Assembly: GCA_017461945.1 (NCBI GenBank)
Contig: JAFTSB010000003.1
Span: forward strand, 1-64,000
DNA length: 64,000 nucleotides
Reading direction: 5' to 3'
Source: Clostridia bacterium
GTDB lineage: Bacteria; Bacillota; Clostridia; Oscillospirales; CAG-272
The notes beneath the pieces are model-generated. The model was not told where the DNA came from. It saw only the letters and a list, made by a program, of their open reading frames with translations, and did no database searches. Of this stretch, positions 9,079-19,500 are shown piece by piece (position 1 is the first letter of the stretch; every line of letters begins with the position of its first letter). The translations under genes and the position numbers were made by a program.

Positions 9079-10970
9079 GTTGGCTAGCACCCATAGGATT
9101 TTTAGGCCTGATCGGCTTGATCGCATTGATTGTCATTTATATCATCAAGCCTAACTATCAGAATAAAGTAATTTCCAGTACCTTTATCTGGAAATTGAGC
9201 TTAAAGTACAGAAAAAAGCGTATTCCGCTCAGCAAGCTGAACAACATTCTGCTGTTCCTTTGCCAGTGCTTGATCCTCACCATCTGTGCCTTGCTTTTGG
9301 CACAGCCCGTGATCCCCTCTGAAAAGATGGGTGACGAGAACGAGAGGGTCATCATCATTGACGCATCGGCCAGCATGATGCTGGCTGACGGCGGGGTCAC
9401 CCGCTTTCAGCGCGCCGTACAGCAGGCCAAGGAGCTGACAGAGGGCACTCTGTCGCAAGAGGGCCTTGTGTCGGTCATCCTGGCTGACGATACGCCCGAA
9501 TTTTTGGTGCAGCGTATGTCCTGGTCTCAAAGCACCGAGATCAACGCTGCGTTGGACGCCTTGGTAGAAGGGAAGACCCAGTGCACCTACGGCTCTGCCG
9601 ATATGGAGGGGGCTGTCGCCTTGGCTGAGGAGGTCCTGAACTATAATAACGAGGCACAGGTGTATCTTTACACCGCCACCACGTACATTGAAAAGAACGG
9701 GATTTTTGTAGAGAATGTGGCCGCCAAGGACGAGTGGAATGCAGCCATTTTGAACTGCACCGCCGCCTATGACGACAACAACCACTACGAGATCGCTGTG
9801 GATGTGGGTTGCTTTGGTAAGACCGAGCTGCTGACGGTAACCTGTCAGGTGCACGGTCTCAATGGCAAGGAGCAGTCCGTAACACTTTCTAAGTCTGAGT
9901 TCTTTGACCCCACCGAGGAGACAAAGACCGTGGTGTTCAACACCGACGATTTTGGCGCCCAGCCCCTGTACTCCTTTGATTATCTGGAGGTGTATGTATC
10001 GGTTGCCGATTCCTTCGCCGACGATAACTCCTTCTTCCTGTACGGTGGCAAAAAGCAGACCATTCGCGTGCAATACGCCAGCTCGGTTCCCAACAACTTC
10101 TTTGGCGGCGCCGTCCGTACGTTGCGTGAGACCATGAAGAACCGTTGGAATGTGGAGTTTGTGGAGCTTGCCGCCGATGAGCAGGGCGCTACCGAGGGCT
10201 TTGACCTGTATATCTTCGAGCATCGTATGCCCGAGGTCATGCCTACCGACGGTGTGGTACTGCTGGTCGATCCCACAAAGGCACCTCAGAACTCCGGCTT
10301 GATCATCGGTGAGACCTATGGTGTTAGTAGTACTTCCACGCTGGCGACCGGTGTTTCTCACGATCTGATGAAGTATGTAGATCCCAACCGTATTACCATC
10401 GCCAAGTATAACCAGATCCTGTCCAGTGACGGCTATGAGGAGCTTGCCTACTATCAGGGCAACCCCGTGCTGTTGGCCAAGAACGAGGAGGGCGCCAAGG
10501 TGGTTGTCTGGGCCTTTGACCTGAACTACTCCAACCTGATCGCTATGCCCGATTTCTCGTTTATGGTATACAATCTGTTTAACTACTACATTCCCGCAAC
10601 CCTCTCCTCCAACACCTTTGAAATTGGCGATACCGTGGAGATGACGGCCCGTGGCACCGAGCTGAAAGTGACCGGCAACGGACAGGAGATTGCCTTTGAG
10701 GGCAATACCGGTTCTATGCAGATCTCCGCGCCCGGCACCTATACCGTAACGCAAAAGCCTATGCAGGGCGAGTTCTTGATCATCGAAAACTTCTTTGCCA
10801 AGGTCCCCAGCATTGAAAGCGACGTGACCAAAGAGGTCGATGCACTGCCCTATATGAACATCGAGCGGATCCACGAGGTCGCTTATGAGGATCTGCTGTT
10901 CTACTTCGCTATTGCATTGGTAGCATTTATGTTTGCGGAGTGGTATTTGCAGACCAAAAAGAACTATTAA
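9075..10970 (+). CDS. BatA-like membrane protein with VWA domain
   Basis: 631 residues. The N-terminus has two membrane segments (about 5-23 and 58-76) with the basic stretch KYRKKRIPLSKLNNILLFLCQ typical of the BatA/aerotolerance-regulator N-terminal domain. A VWA domain follows with MIDAS DASAS starting at Asp96. The middle (about 230-580) is an extracytoplasmic beta-rich region with a GATase-like fold resemblance, and a single membrane helix lies near 608-626 before a short basic tail. The start overlaps the DUF58 stop (ATGA). The arrangement suggests the VWA domain and the large central region share one side of the membrane. It is a likely partner of MoxR and DUF58. Confidence 0.9.
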   Translation: MSWLAPIGFLGLIGLIALIVIYIIKPNYQNKVISSTFIWKLSLKYRKKRIPLSKLNNILLFLCQCLILTICALLLAQPVIPSEKMGDENERVIIIDASASMMLADGGVTRFQRAVQQAKELTEGTLSQEGLVSVILADDTPEFLVQRMSWSQSTEINAALDALVEGKTQCTYGSADMEGAVALAEEVLNYNNEAQVYLYTATTYIEKNGIFVENVAAKDEWNAAILNCTAAYDDNNHYEIAVDVGCFGKTELLTVTCQVHGLNGKEQSVTLSKSEFFDPTEETKTVVFNTDDFGAQPLYSFDYLEVYVSVADSFADDNSFFLYGGKKQTIRVQYASSVPNNFFGGAVRTLRETMKNRWNVEFVELAADEQGATEGFDLYIFEHRMPEVMPTDGVVLLVDPTKAPQNSGLIIGETYGVSSTSTLATGVSHDLMKYVDPNRITIAKYNQILSSDGYEELAYYQGNPVLLAKNEEGAKVVVWAFDLNYSNLIAMPDFSFMVYNLFNYYIPATLSSNTFEIGDTVEMTARGTELKVTGNGQEIAFEGNTGSMQISAPGTYTVTQKPMQGEFLIIENFFAKVPSIESDVTKEVDALPYMNIERIHEVAYEDLLFYFAIALVAFMFAEWYLQTKKNY

Positions 10971-10984
10971 CAGGAGCGAGCAAG

Positions 10985-13702
10985 ATGTTAAATTTTAAAT
11001 TGAATTACGACCATCCTTGGCTGCTGCTGTTGATCATTCCCGCAGTTCTGCTAACGCTGATCCCGTATTTCCGTATGTCGAAGAAATACCGTTGCACCAG
11101 AAACCGTATCATTTCGATTACGCTGCATTTGATCGCCATGGTATTGGCCATCAATCTGCTGGCAGGGCTCTCCTTCTCTTACGAGATCCCTAACAAAGAA
11201 AATGAAGTGATCCTTTTGGTGGACGTTTCGCACAGTAACGAGAAATCGCGAGAAGGCAAGGATGAATTTGTACAATCGGTGTTGAATATTTGTGACGACG
11301 GCTTCCGTGTGGGTGTTGTAAAATTTGGCTACGGCCAGGTGTATTCCGCCCCCCTTACCGAAGACACGGATCTGGCCTATGAGCAGTATCTGCTCTCCGA
11401 GGATCCCGACACCACCGCCACCGATCTGGCCTCTGCGTTGAAGTATGCCAGCACACTCTTTGAGCATCCTGAAACCGGTAAGATCGTGGTGCTTTCCGAC
11501 GGTGTGGAAACCGATAAGACCGCCGTTTCCGTCATCAAGGCCATTGCCGCTGACGGCATCAAGGTGGATACCGTGTATTTCCCCAATGAGGAGCAAAGTG
11601 AGATTCAGATCCTGAGTGTCAATCTCCCCGAGCAACAGCAGATCGTGCCCGGCCAGACCTTCAATATGGAGGTGCTGCTGCGCAGCAACTTTGGCAATAC
11701 AGAGCAGGATCTGATTCTGAAGCTGTACGATAACGAGGAGCTGCTCGGCGCCGTTCCGGTTACGGTCAACAAAGAGGAGCAAAAGCTCCCCGTGGCGCTG
11801 GCTCTGGAGACCAACGGCCTGCACGAGCTGCGCTTTGAGATTGAGCACGACGGCGATACTCTGACTCAGAACAACGCTTACCGTACCTACATCAATCTGC
11901 AGACCTTTGATAACATTCTGCTGATCGAAAAGAACGAAAACGAATCCGAAAAGCTGCAGAATCTGCTGAAGGATCAGTACAACGTGACGGCCATCAGCCT
12001 GGAGCAGGATCTGGAGGCAATGCCCCGCAATATCAGCGAGATGGCAGAGTACGAGCAGATCATTCTGGTGAACGTGGCATACAGCGATATGCCCGCCGGC
12101 TTTGAGGAAATGCTGAACCGCTATGTTTACGATCTGGGCGGCGGCCTGTTTACCGTGGGCGGTGTCAATGACATCATCAACGGCACCATGGTTCCTCATG
12201 CCTATAACCGTAACGACATTGACGGCTCTACCTACTACAAGCAGATGCTGCCTGTCAACGTGGTGGACTACACGCCCCCCATTGCTGTTATGATCGTGGT
12301 GGATACCTCCGCTTCGATGAGTATGGGTAAGCTGGAGGCTGCTGTTGAGGGTGCCGAGGCTTGTCTGGATGCGCTCAGCGACCGTGACTTCTGCGGCGTT
12401 ATGTCCTTTGCCACCAGAGCCAGCGAGGAGCTGCAGGTCCTGCCCGTATCCCAGAAGGAAAAAATTCTGGAGGCCATTCGCGGCATTGACCACGAAAGCG
12501 CCAGCGGCGGTACCATTTATTCCGACGCGATTATGCGTGCCGGCCGCGCTCTGTCGGTTATCAATAATGTAGAGCGCAAGCACATCATCATTGTGTCCGA
12601 CGGTATGCCTGGTGATGACTATGACACCTATCTGCCCTATATTCAGGATAATATGGAGCAGGGCATTACGCTGTCGGTGGTGACCATTGATGCGGATAGC
12701 ACCCATCAGGAGCAGATGGAAAACACCGCATCCGAGGGCGGCGGCAAGTACTACAACGTTTCCGCCAACAGCCTGCACACCCTGCCCGGTATCATGCAAC
12801 TGGATCTGGCCTTGAACGCCATTGCCGAGATTGAATACGGCGAGGAGTTCTATATGACCATCAAGGATCACACCTCGGTCACCAACGGTATTCTGGAGAG
12901 CGATATCCCGCCTTTGACCGGTTATTACGGCACGGTGCCCAAGGAGAACGCTAAGGTGCCCTTGATGGGCAAGTACGTCCCGATTTATGCACAGTGGAAG
13001 TATGGCGCCGGTAACGTTGGCAGCTTTATGTCCGACCTGAACGGCAACTGGTCCGCCACCTTTGTGGAAAACGAGGTAGGCCAGACCATCATCGGCAATA
13101 TCGTTGCCGGTTTGTTCCCCATGCAGGACGTTAAGGCGGATGATCTGGATTATGTGATCAAAACCGATAACTATACGACTCAGATCAATGTACACAGTAT
13201 TACCGAAAATCACAAGGTTGCCGTAGAGGTGACTCCCATTACCGAATCGGTCAAGGCCGCCCTCAAGGACGGTATCACCGTTGTCGCCGCAGAGGATAGC
13301 AGACGCTTTACCTTTGAGATCAAGCTCCCCGGTCTGTATCAGATCACCTTGAAGGAGCTGGACGAATCCGGCAATGAAGTGGCACGGACTGTGACCTATG
13401 AGACCTTCTCCTACTCCCAGGAGTACAATCAATTTCCCGATAGAGCACCGCTTGGTGAAGAGCTGATGACGCTCTTGTCTGTTGATGGCAAGGGTATTGT
13501 GGTTCAGGACCCTGCGGAAATTTTCCAGAGCTTTGCCAAGACCCTGAAGCGCGTGGTGGATCCCCGCATTGCATTCTTGATCCTGGTGATCGTGCTTGTT
13601 CTTTTGGATATTGCCGTGCGCAAGTTCAAATTCAAGTGGCCCTGGGAGCTTGTCAGAGAGCACAAGCAGAAAAAGGCGGATCAGGCTTCTAAGGCCCAAT
13701 AA
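10985..13702 (+). CDS. Membrane protein with two VWA domains
   Basis: 905 residues from the ATG at 10985, which has AGGAGCG 8 nt upstream; an upstream in-frame start would overlap the preceding gene and has no ribosome site. Two N-terminal membrane segments (about 13-28 and 43-63) precede a first VWA domain with DVSHS at Asp80. A GATase-like segment (about 350-390, YDLGGGLFTVGG) and a second, canonical VWA domain with DTSAS near Asp440 follow. One membrane helix near 860-880 and a basic tail end the protein. Two complete DxSxS sites in one chain are notable. The organisation matches large YfbK/GATase-VWA proteins found downstream of BatA-like genes. Metal-dependent ligand binding is expected; the ligand is unknown. 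Confidence 0.9.
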   Translation: MLNFKLNYDHPWLLLLIIPAVLLTLIPYFRMSKKYRCTRNRIISITLHLIAMVLAINLLAGLSFSYEIPNKENEVILLVDVSHSNEKSREGKDEFVQSVLNICDDGFRVGVVKFGYGQVYSAPLTEDTDLAYEQYLLSEDPDTTATDLASALKYASTLFEHPETGKIVVLSDGVETDKTAVSVIKAIAADGIKVDTVYFPNEEQSEIQILSVNLPEQQQIVPGQTFNMEVLLRSNFGNTEQDLILKLYDNEELLGAVPVTVNKEEQKLPVALALETNGLHELRFEIEHDGDTLTQNNAYRTYINLQTFDNILLIEKNENESEKLQNLLKDQYNVTAISLEQDLEAMPRNISEMAEYEQIILVNVAYSDMPAGFEEMLNRYVYDLGGGLFTVGGVNDIINGTMVPHAYNRNDIDGSTYYKQMLPVNVVDYTPPIAVMIVVDTSASMSMGKLEAAVEGAEACLDALSDRDFCGVMSFATRASEELQVLPVSQKEKILEAIRGIDHESASGGTIYSDAIMRAGRALSVINNVERKHIIIVSDGMPGDDYDTYLPYIQDNMEQGITLSVVTIDADSTHQEQMENTASEGGGKYYNVSANSLHTLPGIMQLDLALNAIAEIEYGEEFYMTIKDHTSVTNGILESDIPPLTGYYGTVPKENAKVPLMGKYVPIYAQWKYGAGNVGSFMSDLNGNWSATFVENEVGQTIIGNIVAGLFPMQDVKADDLDYVIKTDNYTTQINVHSITENHKVAVEVTPITESVKAALKDGITVVAAEDSRRFTFEIKLPGLYQITLKELDESGNEVARTVTYETFSYSQEYNQFPDRAPLGEELMTLLSVDGKGIVVQDPAEIFQSFAKTLKRVVDPRIAFLILVIVLVLLDIAVRKFKFKWPWELVREHKQKKADQASKAQ

Positions 13703-13754
13703 TGCAAGATCCGTCGGCATGTAACAACATAGCAAAGTCTGAAAGGAGCGGCAG

Positions 13755-16529
13755 ATGAAAACAATTCGTTTGCTCATAATATTAACTTTAATCATGTGTT
13801 GCCTGTCGGTGCTCTGCGCGTGCGATGAGATCCAGACTCTGCAGACCCCGGCCGATCTGGTGATCGATCAGGATACCCTCACCCTTACTTGGAGTAAGGT
13901 CGAGGGCTCCAGATTGTATACCATCAGTATTGCTGCCGAGGGTGCAGAGCCCCAGGAAATGGTCGCCAGCAAAACCTCTTATTCCTTGGCTTCCTTGAAG
14001 GAGGGAACTTACTCCATCAAGGTCAAGGCCCTGGGAAAAGAGGAGGAAAGCAAGGACTCCGACTGGTCAGAGGCCCTCTCCTTTACCCGAGAACACGAGC
14101 CGGGTATGGTATTTACTCTGATCAACAACAAAACGGAATACGAGGTTGCCAACAAGGGCAATGCCACCGGCGACATCGTGATTCCCGACACCTATCGCGG
14201 CAAGCCGGTGACCGCGATCGGTAAAAAAGCGTTCTTTAACAAGAGCGACGTCACCAGCGTAACACTTGGAAACAACATCAAGAGCATTGGCAGCTTTGCC
14301 TTTGCCAACTGCTCTTATCTGACCTCGGTCACCTTCTCTGAAGGGCTGACCTATATCGGTGACAGTGCTTTTGCAAGCTGCCGCTTGCTGGCCGGGGATC
14401 TGGTGATCCCCGAGGGCGTGACCCAAATTCTGGCAAACACCTTCTCCTACTGCGGCAAGCTGAGCTCTGTGGCCTTTGGCAGCAAAACCACCTACATTGG
14501 TGCCCAGTCCTTTACCGACTGCACGGGGCTGACCTCTGTGACGCTGCCTGACAGCGTGGTGCTGGTGGATAGCTACGCCTTTTCTCTGTGCGGTGGGATT
14601 ACCCAATTGAATATGGGTCAGGGCGTGACCATGATCGGCCCCTATGCCTTCTCGGGTCTGACCCAGATTGCTGCCGTAACCATTCCCGATAGCGTTCAGT
14701 TTATCGGAGAGGGCGCCTTTATCAACTGCGATGCGCTTGCCGCGGTCACCCTTGGCAGCGGTGTCCAGACCATTGATGCCGGCGCGTTTGCCAACACCGC
14801 TCTTTGGACGGTAGGCAACGAGAATGAGGTGTATGTGGGCCGATGGTTCCTGGGTCTTAAGGATACCTCTGCTGTGGCACTGACCCTGCGCACCGATACC
14901 CTTGGTGTGGCCAATTATGCCCTGTATGGCAACCGGTCGTTGACCACCATCGAGCTGCCCGATAGCGTAAAGATCATCGGCAGTCGCGCCTTTGCATATT
15001 GCAAGGCCAACAACATTGTGATCGGTGGCGGCGTAGAAACCATTGGCAGCGAGGCCTTCTCGATGTGTGCCGATCTTTCTACCATCATTCTCGGCTCTTA
15101 CAGCTACGCCTCCGGTACGCTGAAAAGCAGTAGCCTCAAGACCATTGGCGACAACGCCTTCAGCGGCTGCGAGCTGCTGGAAAAGATCACCATCCCCGAC
15201 ACTGTGACGGCGATTGGCTCCAATGCCTTTTTAAAGACCGGCCTTGTGAGCAAGGCTGAGGAAGGTCTGGTTTATGCCGGCAACTGGCTGGTGGGCTTTG
15301 CTGAGGATTTCAGCGGTGTCGCTGCCGTGCGAAAAGGCACCGTGGGTGTTGCCAACTACGCCTTCTACAACTGTGCGCAGTTGACCGACGTGACCCTGCC
15401 CAATACGGTGAAGACCGTGGGTCGTGCCGCTTTCTACAACTGCACAGCATTGAAGTCTGTGACCCTGCCCAACACCTTGACCACCATTGAGGATTATACC
15501 TTCTATCATTGCGACAGCTTGAAATTGTTTGCACTGCCTCCTATGCTGCAAAGCATCGGTCGCTCTGCCTTCTACAAGTGCGGCTCGGTTTACAATGTCG
15601 AGAGCGATCTTTCCGCTGAGATCACCGATGTAACGCTGGTGATCCCCGGTAACGTGACCTTCATTGGCGATTATGCCTTCTATGGTTGCGGCCAGTCCAT
15701 TTCCAACCCCGGTGAGGAAACCATGGTCTTTGGTGTGGATGTTCTGGTGATCGGCGATGGCGTGCAGACCATTGGCGCCAATGCATTTTACAAGTTTGTG
15801 TCCCTTAAAAAGGTTGTGATCGGCAATAGCGTGCAGACCATTGGCGAAAAGGCCTTTTACAGCTGCACCAATCTGAAAGAGGTTACCTTTGGCAGCAGCC
15901 TGCAGTCCATTGGCAGCAAGGCCTTCTACAAGTGTTTTGCCCTTGCCGCTGTAGAGCTGCCCAACAGCATGCAGACTGTTGGCAGCTACGCCTTTTATAA
16001 GTGTGAGGGGCTGACCACCCTATATCTGGGTGAGAGCCTTACCACGATTGGCGATTATGCCTTCTCCGGCTGCGTTGCTATGACCGAGGCCGTCTTGCCC
16101 GAGCAGTTGACCTTTATTGGTAAGCAGGCCTTCCGTAACTGCAAGAGCCTTGCCAGTGTGATCCTGCACAAGGGCATCACCACCGTGGCCAAGCACGCCT
16201 TCTACGGCTGCTCGAATCTGACGGTTTATTCCGACAGAACCGCCCCCGGTGAGCAATGGGATAAGCATTGGAATTCCTCTTATCGCCCCACCGTTTGGGG
16301 ATGCACGCTGTCCGAGGATTTGGATTACGTGCTTTACTTTGAACGTGGAGCAGACAGCATCGTTAACAAGAATGCAAGCAATATTTTCTCGGCTCCTGTG
16401 CGCCGGGGCTATACCTTTGTGGGTTGGAATACCAATGCCTCCGCCACCGATGCCGCCTATACGTTGGAAACCTTCCTTGACGCGCCCGAAGGCAGAAAGC
16501 TGTATGCGATCTGGGCGGAACAGCCGTAA
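13755..16529 (+). CDS. Lipoprotein with FN3 domain, LRR_5 repeats and C-terminal InlB repeat
   Basis: 924 residues. The signal peptide ends in the lipobox L-C-A-C23, so it should be anchored in the outer leaflet of the membrane. Residues about 35-115 form a fibronectin type III domain (LTLTWSKVEGSRLYTISI to WSEALSFT). Residues 120-840 are BspA-type LRRs (I-P-x-x-V-x-x-I-G-x-x-A-F), interrupted by VGRWFLGLKD and AGNWLVGF divider segments. The C-terminus is an InlB_B/Listeria-Bacteroides repeat (RGYTFVGWNT, KLYAIWAE). AAAGGAGCGG precedes the ATG. It lies 52 bp after the double VWA gene, probably in the same transcript. Its repeat type matches the giant protein at the window start. Confidence 0.93.
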   Translation: MKTIRLLIILTLIMCCLSVLCACDEIQTLQTPADLVIDQDTLTLTWSKVEGSRLYTISIAAEGAEPQEMVASKTSYSLASLKEGTYSIKVKALGKEEESKDSDWSEALSFTREHEPGMVFTLINNKTEYEVANKGNATGDIVIPDTYRGKPVTAIGKKAFFNKSDVTSVTLGNNIKSIGSFAFANCSYLTSVTFSEGLTYIGDSAFASCRLLAGDLVIPEGVTQILANTFSYCGKLSSVAFGSKTTYIGAQSFTDCTGLTSVTLPDSVVLVDSYAFSLCGGITQLNMGQGVTMIGPYAFSGLTQIAAVTIPDSVQFIGEGAFINCDALAAVTLGSGVQTIDAGAFANTALWTVGNENEVYVGRWFLGLKDTSAVALTLRTDTLGVANYALYGNRSLTTIELPDSVKIIGSRAFAYCKANNIVIGGGVETIGSEAFSMCADLSTIILGSYSYASGTLKSSSLKTIGDNAFSGCELLEKITIPDTVTAIGSNAFLKTGLVSKAEEGLVYAGNWLVGFAEDFSGVAAVRKGTVGVANYAFYNCAQLTDVTLPNTVKTVGRAAFYNCTALKSVTLPNTLTTIEDYTFYHCDSLKLFALPPMLQSIGRSAFYKCGSVYNVESDLSAEITDVTLVIPGNVTFIGDYAFYGCGQSISNPGEETMVFGVDVLVIGDGVQTIGANAFYKFVSLKKVVIGNSVQTIGEKAFYSCTNLKEVTFGSSLQSIGSKAFYKCFALAAVELPNSMQTVGSYAFYKCEGLTTLYLGESLTTIGDYAFSGCVAMTEAVLPEQLTFIGKQAFRNCKSLASVILHKGITTVAKHAFYGCSNLTVYSDRTAPGEQWDKHWNSSYRPTVWGCTLSEDLDYVLYFERGADSIVNKNASNIFSAPVRRGYTFVGWNTNASATDAAYTLETFLDAPEGRKLYAIWAEQP

Positions 16530-16570
16530 GGAATGCAACATTTTTGCAAAATATTGAAGGAGTTAACAGT

Positions 16571-19500
16571 ATGAAAAACTTTACAAAAATCGCACTGCTC
16601 CTGCTGTTGGTGATTGCCTCCATCTTTGTCATGGCTTCCTGTGACAAGGATGAGGGAATCGACGGCGAAATTGCCGTGAAAGCCGATGCAATGCCCCAGC
16701 TGGTGTATGTGCTTGGCAATGATCTGGATCTTTCCAACGGTGTCCTTCAGGTCACCACCGAGGAGGGGACCCAGGAGGTTGCCCTGAATGCCGAGGGTGT
16801 CACCGTTACCGGTTATGACAAGAACGTGCTTGGTGAGCAGACGCTGACCATTACCTATCAGGGCTGCACCACCCAGCTGACCGTTACCGTTGTGGCCAGA
16901 ATGACCGCCGAGGATGCCGTCACCGAATATCTGGTTGGCGACAGCTTTGACGTCAGCAAGGGCCGCGTTAAGATCACCCGTGACGACGCTACCTCTTATA
17001 CGATGATCTTTAACAGCGATAAGGTGACCATCACCGGCTTTGACGGCACCAAGGCAGGCGAGCAGAACGTAACTGCCACCTACAAGAACGGTGACATTAC
17101 CTATACCTGCCAGTTCCCTGTAACGGTTTACGCTGTGGATACCGTTGAATTTAAGGAACCCACCAAAACAGGGTACAACAGCCACGATCCCGAAATGAAT
17201 CTGGCCGGTGGCTCTCTCACCCTGAAGGGTAAGAATGGCACCCTTGTCAGAGAGGTTCCGCTGACTGCCGAGGGCGTTACCGTTTCCGGCTTTGACGTTT
17301 CGGCCGTTACCGAGGAGAACAGTCCCTATACCCAGACGCTGACCGTTACGTATAAGGGAACCGTTAAGACCTTTGACGTTACCCTGACCTATACCGATGT
17401 TTCTCTGTTCAAAAAGCACTCCGCATCCTATGCCGATCTGGTTTGGAACACCACCACCCTGCCTACCATTTCCGAGGAGCTTGGTGAGCTTGCTCTGGAG
17501 TTGGCTGAGCTGTATATGGACTTCTCTCCCGCAGAGCAGGCCTTTATCACCGATGAGGAGCGTCTCAGCGTCCTTCGCGCTGCCTTTACCTATGGCATGG
17601 ATATTATCGAGGTGGCACTCGAAAGTATGGAGGATGCCTTTGCGATCGAGGGCGGCCAGCTGTATTTGATCTGTGAGGATTATTCTGCTCTTGAAAACGC
17701 CATTAGCACTTTGGGGAATAGCAATCATGATTTGTATCGGCTTAGCCCCATTTTGAATGCTATTTCCACCAATTATGCCGAGGATATGCTTTGGGAGCCT
17801 CAGCAGGGTGTGTACTATTGCTTTGGCGATTTCGGCGTTGCCGAGGCCGAGGACTATGAGAATCTTCTGTATATTTTCCGGCATATGCTGGACTTTGCCG
17901 ATGCGCTGAATGCCATTCCCGAAAACTGGCAGACCCAGGGCGTTGCCGCCTATGAGAATCAGATCCAGAACCTTTACGGCGTGATCTTTGGCAATAACTA
18001 TTATAACAATGGCTGGGCTGATATCTATTCTTACGTATCCGCATGGCGCGAGAATGATGATGCCTTTGACCTGCTGTATCAGTATTATTACAATCAGGAG
18101 AGCAATGAGGATGCTTTGAATATGCTGGCTGGCGTTGCTTTCCCCAATCCTTTGGATGATATCATTTACCATATCAGCGGACTGCTGGATCAGATCACTG
18201 CCTCCGAAGAAGGATACGTGTATGACGGCACCCTGATTTTCTATCATTACATCAACGCAATGCGACTGGTTGACCAGGTTATGGCAAGCGAGGATGCTAT
18301 GATCATCGACCTTTACAACACGCTCCCTGTAAACGGCGTGCTGGGTATGGATGATACCACGCTCTTTGATATCGACACGATGCTGCAATATGTTCGTACC
18401 ACGAGCGGCGGCTATTACACCTACTGCGGCAGTATGCTTGGCAACGAGGATTTCCACACTTTGATCAATATTTACGTTGATCTGGTGGAGAGAATCGCAG
18501 AGGAATCCGACAGCGCATTTGCCGAGAGTGAGGAGTGCGACCAGGCCGTGCGCCAGATGTTTGACATCTTCGTTAGCTTTACTCCCACCCAGCAGCTCAA
18601 CTTCCTCTCTTGTATGAATACCTATTACGGTGCAGGTATTCCACCTCTTGCCTTTGACGATTCCGGCGAATATGCTGATTATTTGGGCTTGTTTACCACC
18701 ATCGTCAACCAGCATTATAGATCCAAGTTCAGTACCGAGACCGGTAAAAATGCGTACAATGACCTGGTCATTGCTATGGAAATTTACGCACAGCGCGTTT
18801 CTTATGAGAACTGGTATACCGAATTCACCACTCGCTTGACCAACGTGGCAAACGCCCGCCAGGCTTTGGTGGATCTGGGCGATGAAGGTGCAGCGGAGCT
18901 GGCCGTGTTCGACAGCTACCTCTCTGCTGCTTATCAGAAATACGTGGGCTATCTTGCCGTTTATGACGCAAGCACCCAGCTGACGACCTCCGAGGCCGTC
19001 AAGAACGCTCTTGGCGATTGGGCAGACGAGTTCCTTGCCCTGCAGGATGCTTTGCTTGACGTAGAGATTGCTTATTACTACAGCACGCAAGAGGGTTATG
19101 AGGCCTTCCCCTTCCCAAGCCTGTTCCTGATGGCCTATGAGCGCGCAACCGCTATTTACAAAAACATCGAGACCAGCGCGCCTGAGAATATCCGTAATAT
19201 GCTGTATCATTATGACATTTACGGCCTGCTGCAGGTAGATGGAGCCGAGTCCGGCACTGACACCTCTGAATATGTCTATAATTCCTTTGAGTACAGCCTG
19301 AACCTCTATCGCGCTTTGTATATTTCCTATCTGCAAAGTGGTGCTATGGGCTACAGCATTTACGATGAGTACATGGACACCGACCTCGGTGAGTTTATGA
19401 GCGTGGCTTACGACCTGTGCTGGCCTTTCCTCTGGGAGGAGACCATTGACAAAACCACCGTGCAAGGCGTTCTGGCGGCCTTCCGTGGCTTGAAGCCTGC

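Noticed and set aside
11051..13795. A 914-codon minus-strand open frame opposite the double VWA gene
   Set aside because: Antisense shadow; the plus frame carries two DxSxS VWA sites.
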